Positions 43,572 through 52,486 of a stretch of DNA of 64,000 nt are shown here, one piece after another. The stretch spans positions 62,001-126,000 of the forward strand of contig DFNX01000001.1 in the NCBI GenBank assembly GCA_002376235.1, written 5' to 3'. The position numbers were made by a program, and so were the translations under genes. This DNA comes from Neorhizobium sp. UBA3556. Lineage in GTDB: Bacteria > Pseudomonadota > Alphaproteobacteria > Rhizobiales > Rhizobiaceae. Position 1 is the stretch's first letter; each line of letters begins with the position of its first letter. The notes under the pieces are model-generated. The model had not been told where the DNA came from. It did no database searches and saw nothing but the letters and a program-made list of their open reading frames with translations.

Positions 43572-44374
43572 CGCGGCACCGCAAAGGATTTGAGAGAATA
43601 GGCGCCCTCCGTTGGCAGTCTCTCCTCTATGGACAGCCAGTCGCGCGCAACGCTGGCATAGTCCTCTGCCCTTCGCCGTAAAAACCCCGTCAGCAGAAGT
43701 TCGCGACGAAGCGAAGGAGAAAGCTGTTCGACTGCTTCTCCGAACGCGCCTGCAAGACCATCGGTCGCCGCATCCGGAAGCGCGCTGATCAACGCCATCC
43801 CCGGCGTCGGGCGCGTGCAGCCAATCACCTCGACCGCATCAGCCTCAGGCATATAGCGCTGCGCCAGCGTGAAGGAGACGACATCGATCGCCGCAAGCTC
43901 CGCTTCGCCATTTGCAACAGCCCTTATAGAGGCACGATGCCCGCCGGATGCACGAATATCCACTTCCTCCATCTGCGCGCCGGCAGCCACGAGCGACAGC
44001 ATCAGCGTCGCAAAGCCGGACTGGGAGCTGAACTCGTTGATCACGACAGGCCCACGAAACCTCTCAAGCTTCGTGGAGCGCCCCTTCGGCACAATCAGCA
44101 GGCTGTAATAACAGCCGGGCGCACAGCCTATATCATAAGCGGGAGACCCGATCAGCCGGACATGACGGTTAAGATCCATGGCAAAGGGCAGAGCGCATGT
44201 CTGCCCGAATACAAGATCGGGAGAATGCCACATCGCCACCAGATCATCCTGCCGCGTCAGGGCTTCTGGCGCATCGATACCCCGACGCAACAGGCAGCCC
44301 CTGAGCAAGGTCCAGAACTCGTCCATGGCCGTGGAAATTTCCGGCCAGTCATACATGGGTAGGCCTGCGAGCAT
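43568..44374 (-). CDS. PhnD-like substrate-binding protein, cytosolic
   Basis: The 268-residue protein matches the phosphate/phosphonate ABC binding-protein fold (PF12974): FGQTCALPF, GSPAYDIGCAPGCYYSLLIVPK, NEFSSQSGFATLML, GGHRASIRAVANGEAELAAID. It has no signal peptide and no ABC partner gene, so it is probably a cytosolic ligand sensor working with the overlapping LysR regulator rather than a transporter part. The ligand is unknown. Confidence 0.8.
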   Translation of the reverse strand: MLAGLPMYDWPEISTAMDEFWTLLRGCLLRRGIDAPEALTRQDDLVAMWHSPDLVFGQTCALPFAMDLNRHVRLIGSPAYDIGCAPGCYYSLLIVPKGRSTKLERFRGPVVINEFSSQSGFATLMLSLVAAGAQMEEVDIRASGGHRASIRAVANGEAELAAIDVVSFTLAQRYMPEADAVEVIGCTRPTPGMALISALPDAATDGLAGAFGEAVEQLSPSLRRELLLTGFLRRRAEDYASVARDWLSIEERLPTEGAYSLKSFAVPR

Positions 44375-44478
44375 CTCGTCCTCGACATTGTCAGGACAAG
44401 TTCTATCCCTTCCTGCTCGACCCTGCCAACAGGCAAATCGACAGGACTCTGCAAGCTACATCCATCTAAGCTTATGGC

Positions 44479-45411
44479 TTAGATCCGCAGAGAGTCGGAA
44501 AGCTCCTTGAGCATCTGCGCGCTGCGTGTCAGCGCCTGCTGCTCAGACTGTTCGAGATCGGGAAGGAGATCGGCCGTCACACCCCGCGCGCCGACGACAC
44601 GCGGCAAAGACAAGGTCACGTTATCGACGCCGGCAACATGATCCGTATGGATCGAGACGGAAAGCACCGAACCCTCATCCCGCGTGATTGCCCGGACGAT
44701 CCGGGCGATACCCGCGCCGATGCCGTAATAGGTCGCCCCCTTGCCCTCGATGATCTTGTAGGCGGCATTGCGCACGTCGTGGTCGATCGCCTTGCGGACG
44801 TCTTCGGTGATCGGCCGGCCTAGCTGCGCGGCAAACGAAATGAGATCGGCCGAACCGGCCACCGCGCCCGACCATGCCAGAACCTCGCTATCTCCATGCT
44901 CACCGATGACGAAAGCCGGAATCGACTGCGGCGAGATTTCGATATGACGGGCGAGCAGGCTGCGGAACCGCGCCGTATCGAGGATCGTGCCAGACCCGAT
45001 GACCCGGTTGCGCGGCAGGCCGGAAATCTTCGCCGCGATATGGGTGATGATATCGACCGGATTGGCCGCAACGAGCAGGATCGGATCAGGCACGACAGCA
45101 AGGATCTCGCTGACGATGCTGCGAATGACGGCAGCGTTCCGTTCCAGAAGCTCAAGCCGCCCCTCGCCCGGACGCTGCCCGACACCGGCCGAAAGCACCA
45201 CGATCCCTGCCCCGGCGAGATCCGAATAACCGCCGGCCCGCACCCGCGTGGCGGACATGAACGGCACGGCATGAGAAATATCCTCGGCCTGCGCCACCGC
45301 AAGGGCCTCGTTCTTGTCCACGAACACGATCTCGTTGGCATAACCGGCGATAGCCAGCGCAAAGCCCGCCGAACTGCCCACCATGCCTGCACCGACAATG
45401 CCAATCTTCAT
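44479..45411 (-). CDS. L-lactate dehydrogenase-type NAD oxidoreductase
   Basis: The 310-residue protein begins MKIGIVGAGMVGSSAGFAL, a Rossmann NAD site. It has the mobile loop SAGVGQRPGEGRLELL with Q at the specificity position, the N of ANPVDI, and the catalytic IGEHGDSE histidine. Glutamine at the specificity site favours lactate over malate (which uses arginine). It lies 61 bases downstream of an enolase-superfamily gene in a cluster of sugar-acid or alcohol catabolism type. GGAGTGA precedes the ATG. Confidence 0.85.
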   Translation of the reverse strand: MKIGIVGAGMVGSSAGFALAIAGYANEIVFVDKNEALAVAQAEDISHAVPFMSATRVRAGGYSDLAGAGIVVLSAGVGQRPGEGRLELLERNAAVIRSIVSEILAVVPDPILLVAANPVDIITHIAAKISGLPRNRVIGSGTILDTARFRSLLARHIEISPQSIPAFVIGEHGDSEVLAWSGAVAGSADLISFAAQLGRPITEDVRKAIDHDVRNAAYKIIEGKGATYYGIGAGIARIVRAITRDEGSVLSVSIHTDHVAGVDNVTLSLPRVVGARGVTADLLPDLEQSEQQALTRSAQMLKELSDSLRI

Positions 45412-45472
45412 CGCAATCACTCCATGAAATACGACAACCATAGCAGTTCGGCGTCACGGCGCCATGGCGAAA

Positions 45473-46597
45473 TCAGCCGATTCGTGTGGCGCAAAGACGC
45501 TCTTCATCCAGCACCACGCCAAGCCCCGGCGCATCGCCCAATTCCAGCCAGCCGTCGCGATGCCTGAGTGGCGAAACCATCGGATAATCCCGCCGGGCCT
45601 CGCTCCATTCAGGATTGTCGTAGGGATATTCAAGAAAGGGCGCATCGCCTGCCCCGGCCGTCAGATGCGCATTGGCGAGAACCCCGATCCCGTTCGTCCA
45701 GCTATGCGGCGTGAACATCACCCCCGCCTCTCGCGCTTGGTAGACAAGCCGCCTGCAACCGGTAATGCCGCCCACCAGCGCCACATCCGGCTGGATCACG
45801 TCAAAGGCGCGCTCCTCGATGATGTCGCGAAATTCATAAAGCTCACGGGTCATCTCTCCCCCGGCAATCCTCACCGATGTCGCCTCCTTCAGGGCTTTCA
45901 TGCCCTTGCGGTCGGAACGGAACAGCGGCTCCTCCATCCAGTAGATGCCGAGCTTCTCCAACTCGTTTGCCACGGCAAGCGCATCCTTGAAGGTCCAGGG
46001 CAGCGCCGTATCCCAGGGCATCCGCCAGCCCTGATTACAATCCACCATCAGCTCCAAACGGCCACCGACCCGCGCCCTGATCGCCTCCAGCGCCTTCACG
46101 TCATCACGCCAGCTTGAGCGGCCGCCCCTCGAGGACGAAAACCGCACCTTCATCGCCGGAAAACCTTCGTCGAGATAGCGCTCTGCCTGATCGGCCATCG
46201 CCGGCGGATCGCGCAGCACGCCGGAAGAGGCATAGAGCCTCACCCTTTCCGACCGGCCGCCGAGCATACGCCAGACAGGCTCACCGGTAATCTTGCCGGA
46301 AAGATCCCACAGCGCCAGATCCAGCGGCCAGCAGCGGCCATAATGAAAGTTGATATGCGAGAGCACCTCGTAATGCCGCTCCAGATGCCGTGGATCCTCT
46401 CCGATAAACAGGTCCTCATGGCCATCGAACCCTTTCATCAGGTCGCCAGACCCGATCCCCTCGCGCCCTTCGTCATCCTTCACCCTGACGATCGTCGCAT
46501 CGAAATGCCCCCGTGCCCTCCCGTCCCAGCTCGCCTTGAATGGCGGATCGAGAGGGAGACGGTGATGGGTGATATCTATGGATGCGATGCGGGCCAT
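45473..46597 (-). CDS. Mandelate racemase/muconate lactonizing enzyme family (enolase superfamily)
   Basis: The 374-residue protein has the enolase-superfamily barrel. Metal ligands are D in LMVDCNQGW, E in WMEEPL and the later GGEMT, with the catalytic lysine near AMKVRF and histidine in FTPHSWTNGIG. Such enzymes dehydrate or epimerise acid sugars by abstracting an alpha proton. The ATG at 46597 has GGAGAGGA upstream. Neighbouring dehydrogenases suggest a catabolic route, but the substrate is unknown. Confidence 0.85.
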   Translation of the reverse strand: MARIASIDITHHRLPLDPPFKASWDGRARGHFDATIVRVKDDEGREGIGSGDLMKGFDGHEDLFIGEDPRHLERHYEVLSHINFHYGRCWPLDLALWDLSGKITGEPVWRMLGGRSERVRLYASSGVLRDPPAMADQAERYLDEGFPAMKVRFSSSRGGRSSWRDDVKALEAIRARVGGRLELMVDCNQGWRMPWDTALPWTFKDALAVANELEKLGIYWMEEPLFRSDRKGMKALKEATSVRIAGGEMTRELYEFRDIIEERAFDVIQPDVALVGGITGCRRLVYQAREAGVMFTPHSWTNGIGVLANAHLTAGAGDAPFLEYPYDNPEWSEARRDYPMVSPLRHRDGWLELGDAPGLGVVLDEERLCATRIG

Positions 46598-46645
46598 ATG
46601 GTCCTCTCCCACTTCAGACTATGCGTCTCACGGCTGCTTGTATTT

Positions 46646-46694
46646 GGATCCTCGGGTCACCCTCGGGTTAAATCCGAGGGTGACCCGAGGATCC
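46646..46694. repeat. Perfect 21-bp inverted repeat
   Basis: Arms 46646-46666 and 46674-46694 are exact reverse complements around GTTAAAT. Pairing extends imperfectly outward to about 46638 and 46702. It lies between the aldehyde dehydrogenase end and the enolase-superfamily start. It looks like a dispersed rhizobial palindromic element and may also terminate or stabilise mRNA. Confidence 0.75.
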
Positions 46695-46744
46695 AGACAC
46701 AAGCGCGACGACCTTCACCGTATCAACATGCGATCGAGAAAACC

Positions 46745-48244
46745 TCACCCGAACTGCTGCCAGATCGTCTTGTAGTCACAATACTTGTCGATCGCATGCA
46801 CCGAGCGATCCCGCCCGAAACCGGACTGCTTGAAACCGCCGAACGGTGTGGAAAAGTTCGACATGTCATAGGTGTTGATCCAAACCGTTCCGGCATGCAG
46901 CGCCTCGGAAAAGCGATGCGCCCGGTCCATGTCTCTGGTGAACACCGCACCGGCAAGCCCGTAGATCGTATCATTCGCAAGCCGCAGAGCCTCCTCCTCC
47001 GTATCGAAAGGGATCGCCGCCAGAACCGGACCAAAGATCTCCTGCCGCGCCAGGCTCATGTCGTTGGTCATGTCGACGAACACGCCGGGAGAGATGTAAT
47101 AACCGCCGGTCTCCGACATCACCTGCTTAGCTCCGAAGGCACGACGCGCGCCCTCCTTCTCGCCGGCTGCGATCATGCCGAGCACCTTTCGCATATGGGC
47201 CTCCTCGATCAGCGCACCGATCTGTGCCGACGGCTCGAACGGATGTGCCAGCGCAATATCGCTCTTCGTCACCGCCTCGATCTTCTCGATCAATCTTTCC
47301 TGCACCGAGCGCTGCACCAGAAGCCGTGTCGAGGCATGGCAGGTCTCGCCGGAATTGTAGAAACAGCCCCAAGCCACGGCGGACGCCGCCGCATCGAGAT
47401 CGGCATCTTCGAATACGACAAGCGGCGACTTGCCGCCCAGTTCGAGCGCCACGCGCTTGACGTTGGATTGCGCCGCATAACCCATGATCAGCTTGCCGAC
47501 CTCGGTCGAGCCAGTGAATGCAATCATGTCAACATCCATATGCAGCGTCAGCGGCTTGCCCGCCTCTTCGCCATAGCCGGTAACGACATTCAGGACACCG
47601 ACCGGAAGCCCCGCTTCGACCGCCAGCGCCGCGAGCCGGATCGCCGTGAGCGACGACTGCTCGGCCGGCTTCAGCACCACCGAATTGCCGGCCGCAATCG
47701 CCGGCCCAAGCTTCCAGGCATCGATGATCATCGGATAGTTCCACGGCGTGATCGCTCCGATCACGCCGAGCGGAACCTTGCGCACCAAAGCCCGCGCATT
47801 CGGCCCGGTCGGCGCAATCTCGTCGTAGAGCTTGTCGATCATTTCCGCATAGAACTGGATGCCATCGGCGCAGAGCCGGACATCGACATTGAGCGACGCC
47901 AGCACCGGCTTGCCGACATCCAGCGTCTCCAGCATCGCCAGTTCTTCGCCATGAGCGCGGATCAGTTCGGCCCATTTCAGCATGATCTTCTTTTTCTCGA
48001 GCGGTTCTTTTCTGCGCCAGACGCCACTTTCGAAGGCCGCCCGCGCGGAGGCGACTGCAAGATCGACATCCGTGGCTCCACCGCGTGCGAGAACTGCACC
48101 CCGCTTTCCGTCCATCGGTCGGGTGCGGATCAATGTCTCCCCGGACAAGGCATCGCGATACTCGCCGTCGATGAAATGCCGCCCCTCCAACTTGAGACAG
48201 GCGAGTGCATTCTCCCAATAGTCCCGACTGTAGGTCTTTGTCAT
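46745..48244 (-). CDS. Aldehyde dehydrogenase
   Basis: The 499-residue NAD(P)-dependent enzyme has the PWNYP segment, FTGSTEVG, the glutamate in ALELGGKSP, and the catalytic cysteine in SGETCHAS. The betaine/semialdehyde dehydrogenase subgroup looks closest. It lies 12 bases downstream of an iron alcohol dehydrogenase gene, consistent with stepwise oxidation of an alcohol to aldehyde to acid. The specific substrate is not known. Confidence 0.92.
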   Translation of the reverse strand: MTKTYSRDYWENALACLKLEGRHFIDGEYRDALSGETLIRTRPMDGKRGAVLARGGATDVDLAVASARAAFESGVWRRKEPLEKKKIMLKWAELIRAHGEELAMLETLDVGKPVLASLNVDVRLCADGIQFYAEMIDKLYDEIAPTGPNARALVRKVPLGVIGAITPWNYPMIIDAWKLGPAIAAGNSVVLKPAEQSSLTAIRLAALAVEAGLPVGVLNVVTGYGEEAGKPLTLHMDVDMIAFTGSTEVGKLIMGYAAQSNVKRVALELGGKSPLVVFEDADLDAAASAVAWGCFYNSGETCHASTRLLVQRSVQERLIEKIEAVTKSDIALAHPFEPSAQIGALIEEAHMRKVLGMIAAGEKEGARRAFGAKQVMSETGGYYISPGVFVDMTNDMSLARQEIFGPVLAAIPFDTEEEALRLANDTIYGLAGAVFTRDMDRAHRFSEALHAGTVWINTYDMSNFSTPFGGFKQSGFGRDRSVHAIDKYCDYKTIWQQFG

Positions 48245-48256
48245 CGCAGCTCCTCG

Positions 48257-49414
48257 TCAAAGCGTTTTCGGCAGCGCCATCATCGTCGCTGCAAAGGCGT
48301 CGATATCGGCATCCGTGACCTGTCGAACGGTCGAGCCTCGCATCGGCTGGTTCTCGGGCGCTCGCATTTCCGCGGCCAGATCTTGAGCGGAGAAGGCCTC
48401 GAATGCATTCGGCAAGGCCCGCTCGACGCCACAGCGATCCATCAGCCCGGAGACGAAGGCTGGCAGTTGGGCAGCACCAGATAGTCCGATAGCCCTCGCT
48501 GCCTCGTTGAGGTCAGGCGTGTCGCTTTCTACCAGCCACGGCAGCGTCGCCTCGAAACCGAGCGCCGTCGCCAGCCCGTGATGCACGGCGCCAAGCCCCG
48601 CCAGCGCATGGCTGATGTTGTGGGCGATCGCCGTGCCGCAATTGTCGATAGCGATACCGGCATAACAGGATCCCAGCAGCACCTTGCCCCGCGCTTCCAG
48701 ATTGCCCGGCACCTTGACCGCCGCTACCAGCGAGCCTGAAACCAGCCGCATGGCCTCATGCGCATAGAGCTTTGTTCCGGCATGAGTCCAAAGGGGAGCG
48801 TTGCGGTTGGTAGCAGCCTCGAAGGCGTGAATGAAGGCGTCCATGCCGCACCATGCGGTCAGGTTCGGCGGCAGCGATATCGTCAGTTCGGGATCCAGCA
48901 GCACCAGATCCGCCTTGGTTTCCGGCCCCCAGATCCAGAGTTTCTTGCCCTCCGGCCCGGTAAAGATATTGGTGGCCGAAGTCTCCGACCCGGTACCTGC
49001 CGTGGTCGGCACCATGATCTTCTTTAGCGGTTTCTCCGGCAGGGGATTGGCGGCCAGCGCGTAGAACATCGGGGCCTCGCCCGAAGCAGCACAGCAAGCC
49101 GCCACCTTTGCAATATCGAGCGCCGAACCACCACCGACACCGATGACCATATCCATGCCTTCCGCCATCTCGCTGGCGGCCCGCAGATGGGCAATCTTGG
49201 GTTCACCGGAAAAGCCGGAATAGATTTGCGCAGCCACGCCCTTCTGATCCAGGGAACCGATCATCTCTTCGGCGAGCCCGGATCGGGCAAGAAAACCATC
49301 CATCACGATGAGTACATCAGAGATGTCGTCAAAACGTCTGACGGCATTGACCAGCCCCTTCGATATGCCGGGGCCGAATTCGATTTCGGGAACGGAGGAG
49401 GACGAGAATTTCAC
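48257..49414 (-). CDS. Iron-containing alcohol dehydrogenase
   Basis: The 385-residue protein has the group III features: GVGGGSALDIAK for NAD, TTAGTGSE, and metal ligands D in LDPELT, H in DAFIHAFEA, H in AHNISHAL and H in AVHHGLA. It oxidises a primary or secondary alcohol. It is the first gene of a minus-strand cluster running to the lactate dehydrogenase gene, divergent from a LysR regulator with an operator between them. Confidence 0.92.
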   Translation of the reverse strand: MKFSSSSVPEIEFGPGISKGLVNAVRRFDDISDVLIVMDGFLARSGLAEEMIGSLDQKGVAAQIYSGFSGEPKIAHLRAASEMAEGMDMVIGVGGGSALDIAKVAACCAASGEAPMFYALAANPLPEKPLKKIMVPTTAGTGSETSATNIFTGPEGKKLWIWGPETKADLVLLDPELTISLPPNLTAWCGMDAFIHAFEAATNRNAPLWTHAGTKLYAHEAMRLVSGSLVAAVKVPGNLEARGKVLLGSCYAGIAIDNCGTAIAHNISHALAGLGAVHHGLATALGFEATLPWLVESDTPDLNEAARAIGLSGAAQLPAFVSGLMDRCGVERALPNAFEAFSAQDLAAEMRAPENQPMRGSTVRQVTDADIDAFAATMMALPKTL

Positions 49415-49482
49415 GATGCACCACCAGAGCGAAGGTTACCAGAACACTCTGCATCACAATCTCAGCTCTTCAAATCCATCGA

Positions 49483-49503
49483 ATTATCGGCTTAATTGAT
49501 AAT
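49483..49503. promoter_or_regulatory. LysR-type operator ATTATC-N9-GATAAT
   Basis: An exact inverted repeat ATTATC 49483-49488 and GATAAT 49498-49503, of the ATC-N9-GAT class bound by LysR regulators, lies between the divergent alcohol dehydrogenase and lysR genes. It is 20 bases before the lysR ATG, suiting autorepression as well as activation of the other side. Confidence 0.65.
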
Positions 49504-49523
49504 CTGAAGTTATGGAGAGAGGC

Positions 49524-50420
49524 ATGCTCGACCGCATACCGCTGGAAGCTTTCCGGGTTTATGACGCCGCCTGCCGCTTCATGAACTTTTCCCGCGCCGG
49601 GCGCGAGCTGCACATCACTCAGGCCGCCGTCAGCCGCCGTATCCAGGGACTTGAGGAACAGCTCGGGGCAAAACTCTTCACCCGCCGCGGCCGCAATCTT
49701 GCCCTGACGCCGGAAGGCGAGCGGCTGGCCCAACGGGTTCGCGCCACGCTCGAATATCTGGAGGAAAGCCTTGAACCTTTTCGTGGCGGTGGCCTGGAGA
49801 CAATCTCGATTGCCGCCAGCGGCTCCGTCTCGCATCTCTGGCTCGCCAAGCGCCTCAAGGATTTCGACAACGGCACCCCATCCGTCTCCGTCAGGCTGCT
49901 GACCACGGACACCCCATCCGAACTTGCTTCCGAGGCCAACGATCTCGTCATTCTCTATTCTACGGGTGAACACCCGCGCTGGAACCTGACGCCGCTGATG
50001 AAGGAGGTGCTTGTGCCGGTCGCCTCGCCGGAGTTCGTCGAAAGAAACCACCTCGACCCCACAACGATCCGGCCCGATGAGATCGCCCGTCTCGATCTGA
50101 TCGACTACGAGCGCTTCAACGCCCACTGGATCTCATTCCGCCAGTGGTTCACGCGGCTTGCCGATCCGCCCAGGGAACGCGTTGCACCCCGCCTCTCCTT
50201 CTCCACCTATTCGCTGGCGATCGATGCAGCTTTGCGTGGCGAAGGCGTCACACTCGGCAGCACCGGCCTCGTTGCCGATGAACTGGCTTCGGGTGCTCTC
50301 ATCGAGCTTGGCTCGCAGCGGCTCGACACCGGCTACGGCTACCACCTTGGCATGCCGCGTTATCGCTCGCTCACACCGGGCGCGGCACGGCTGCACCATC
50401 ATTTGCTATCGGAAGTATAG
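49524..50420 (+). CDS. LysR-family transcriptional regulator, GcvA-like
   Basis: About 298 residues beginning MLDRIPLEAFRVYDAACRFMNFSRAG. The helix-turn-helix HITQAAVSRRIQGLEEQLG is that of GcvA-like LysR proteins. The effector domain covers about 95-295. GGAGAGAGG just before 49524 supports this ATG; one at 49512 is in frame. It is divergent from the dehydrogenase cluster and its terminal region faces the atp operon. Regulation of the adjacent catabolic genes is inferred from position and operator. Confidence 0.88.
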   Translation: MLDRIPLEAFRVYDAACRFMNFSRAGRELHITQAAVSRRIQGLEEQLGAKLFTRRGRNLALTPEGERLAQRVRATLEYLEESLEPFRGGGLETISIAASGSVSHLWLAKRLKDFDNGTPSVSVRLLTTDTPSELASEANDLVILYSTGEHPRWNLTPLMKEVLVPVASPEFVERNHLDPTTIRPDEIARLDLIDYERFNAHWISFRQWFTRLADPPRERVAPRLSFSTYSLAIDAALRGEGVTLGSTGLVADELASGALIELGSQRLDTGYGYHLGMPRYRSLTPGAARLHHHLLSEV

Positions 50421-50452
50421 GCAGAAGCGGCTACAGTTGACGAGCGAGCTTA

Positions 50453-50486
50453 AAACGCAAAAAGCGGCCCGCAAGGACCGCTTTCT
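50453..50486 (-). terminator. Terminator of the atp operon
   Basis: Arms 50461-50469 and 50476-50484 pair around a GC-rich loop with one mismatch. On the minus strand the stem is followed by TTTTTGCGTTTT. Confidence 0.8.
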
Positions 50487-50510
50487 TTAAAGTCTGATGT
50501 CGCGCAAAAT

Positions 50511-50918
50511 TTATGCAGCGACGACGATACCGTTCAGCTGAGTCAGGTCCGTCAGGAACTGTTCCAGACGGGTCTTGTGCTCGTCGCCGGTCGCCTTGCC
50601 GAGTTCGGCCTGGGTGTTTTCGATGCGACGCTGCAGCGTGTCCACGGTCAGTTCGTTGGCCGGGATGGCGGCATCCGCCAGCAGCGTGCAGCTGTCCGGC
50701 AGGATATCGGCAAAACCGCCGAACACCACGTATTTGTTCACCTGTCCGGAAGCGAGCTTCACCGTGACAACACCCGGCTTGATCGTCGTCATCGTCGGTG
50801 CGTGTTCGGCAAGGACCGTCATTTCACCAAGCATGGCCGGGATAACGACTTCGGAGACCTTTTCCGAAACGTAGAGGCGCTCGGGCGAAACCAGTTCAAA
50901 AATGAAAGCGTCGGCCAT
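50511..50918 (-). CDS. atpC: ATP synthase F1 subunit epsilon
   Basis: The 135-residue protein has the beta-sandwich FELVSPERLYVSEKVSEVVIPAMLGEMTVLAEHAPTMTT-type start and a C-terminal helical hairpin. It is the inhibitory/coupling subunit of F1. It lies 114 bases after atpD, in a gap with no gene, and is the last gene of atpHAGDC, ending at a terminator. Confidence 0.97.
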   Translation of the reverse strand: MADAFIFELVSPERLYVSEKVSEVVIPAMLGEMTVLAEHAPTMTTIKPGVVTVKLASGQVNKYVVFGGFADILPDSCTLLADAAIPANELTVDTLQRRIENTQAELGKATGDEHKTRLEQFLTDLTQLNGIVVAA

Positions 50919-51032
50919 GAAGGTCCACTTCCCCTTAATTCGCAGGCAATTGGCATGTCCTGCACAAAATCGCGTGTCTTATGCAGGAAGAATGACGCGC
51001 CGATAATCCAGCGCGCCGTTCCGTCTTGATTT

Positions 51033-52463
51033 TTAAGCGGCGGCTGCCAGCTTCTTGGCCTTTTCCATCGCTTCTTCGATGGAGCCGACCATGTAGAAGG
51101 CTGCTTCCGGCAGGTGGTCGTATTCGCCGTTGACCAAGCCCTTGAAGCCCTTGATCGTGTCTTCGAGAGCAACCAGCTTGCCCGGCGAACCGGTGAAGAC
51201 TTCGGCCACGAAGAAAGGTTGCGACAGGAAGCGCTCGATCTTGCGGGCGCGGGCAACGGTCATCTTGTCCTCTTCGGACAGTTCGTCCATGCCGAGGATG
51301 GCGATGATGTCCTGCAGCGACTTGTAGCGCTGAAGCGTCGTCTGAACCTTACGAGCGATCTCGTAGTGCTCTTCGCCTACAACCAGCGGGTCGAGCATGC
51401 GCGAGGTGGAGTCAAGCGGGTCAACTGCCGGGTAGATACCCTTTTCAGCGATCGAACGCGACAGAACCGTCGTTGCGTCCAGGTGGGCGAACGAAGTTGC
51501 TGGTGCCGGGTCGGTCAAGTCGTCGGCGGGAACGTAGATAGCCTGAACCGAGGTGATCGAGCCCTTGGTTGTGGTGGTGATGCGTTCCTGCATCGAGCCC
51601 ATGTCGGTTGCGAGCGTCGGCTGATAACCAACGGCCGAAGGAATACGGCCGAGCAGAGCCGACACTTCTGAACCAGCCTGGGTAAAGCGGAAGATGTTAT
51701 CGACGAAGAACAGAACGTCCTGGCCCTTGTCGCGGAAGTCTTCAGCGATCGTCAGACCGGTCAGAGCGACGCGAGCACGTGCGCCCGGCGGTTCGTTCAT
51801 CTGGCCATAAACCAGCGCAGCCTTGGAGCCTTCGCCGCCGCCGTGCTTGTTGACGCCCGATTCGATCATTTCGTGGTAAAGGTCGTTACCTTCACGGGTA
51901 CGTTCACCAACGCCGGCGAATACGGAGTAACCGCCGTGTGCCTTTGCAACGTTGTTGATCAGTTCCATGATGAGAACCGTCTTGCCAACGCCGGCGCCGC
52001 CGAACAGGCCGATCTTGCCGCCCTTCGCGTAAGGCGCGAGAAGGTCTACGACCTTGATGCCGGTGACCAGAATCTGGCCTTCGGTGGACTGCTCGACATA
52101 GGCCGGAGCGTCCTGGTGGATGGCGCGCAGGTGCGTGCGGTCCAGCGGACCGGCTTCGTCGACCGGCTCGCCGATGACGTTCATGATACGGCCGAGCGTG
52201 TGCTCACCAACCGGAACCGAGATCGGAGCGCCCGTATCGGTGACCTTCTGGCCGCGGACGAGACCTTCGGTCGAGTCCATGGCGATGGTGCGGACCTGGT
52301 TTTCACCAAGGTGCTGCGCGACTTCGAGAACCAGGCGGTTGCCGTTGTTCTCTGTTTCGAGTGCGTTGAGGATCGCCGGCAGTTCGCCGTCGAACGCGAC
52401 GTCTACGACAGCGCCGATAACCTGGGTCACTTTGCCGAGGGACGAGCCCGTTGCGGTAGCCAT
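51033..52463 (-). CDS. atpD: ATP synthase F1 subunit beta
   Basis: The 476-residue catalytic subunit has the P-loop GGAGVGKTVLIMEL, VYGQMNEPPGAR, and DNIFRFTQAGSEVSALLGR with the catalytic glutamate upstream in VGERTREGN. Normal length. The order atpHAGDC without F0 genes is standard in alphaproteobacteria. Confidence 0.99.
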   Translation of the reverse strand: MATATGSSLGKVTQVIGAVVDVAFDGELPAILNALETENNGNRLVLEVAQHLGENQVRTIAMDSTEGLVRGQKVTDTGAPISVPVGEHTLGRIMNVIGEPVDEAGPLDRTHLRAIHQDAPAYVEQSTEGQILVTGIKVVDLLAPYAKGGKIGLFGGAGVGKTVLIMELINNVAKAHGGYSVFAGVGERTREGNDLYHEMIESGVNKHGGGEGSKAALVYGQMNEPPGARARVALTGLTIAEDFRDKGQDVLFFVDNIFRFTQAGSEVSALLGRIPSAVGYQPTLATDMGSMQERITTTTKGSITSVQAIYVPADDLTDPAPATSFAHLDATTVLSRSIAEKGIYPAVDPLDSTSRMLDPLVVGEEHYEIARKVQTTLQRYKSLQDIIAILGMDELSEEDKMTVARARKIERFLSQPFFVAEVFTGSPGKLVALEDTIKGFKGLVNGEYDHLPEAAFYMVGSIEEAMEKAKKLAAAA

Positions 52464-52486
52464 GATTCTTACCCTCTTCTTTTCGG

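Noticed and set aside
46343..48484. A 713-codon open frame on the plus strand across the aldehyde dehydrogenase and enolase-superfamily genes
   Set aside because: Arginine- and histidine-rich antisense shadow that spans two real genes and the palindrome.
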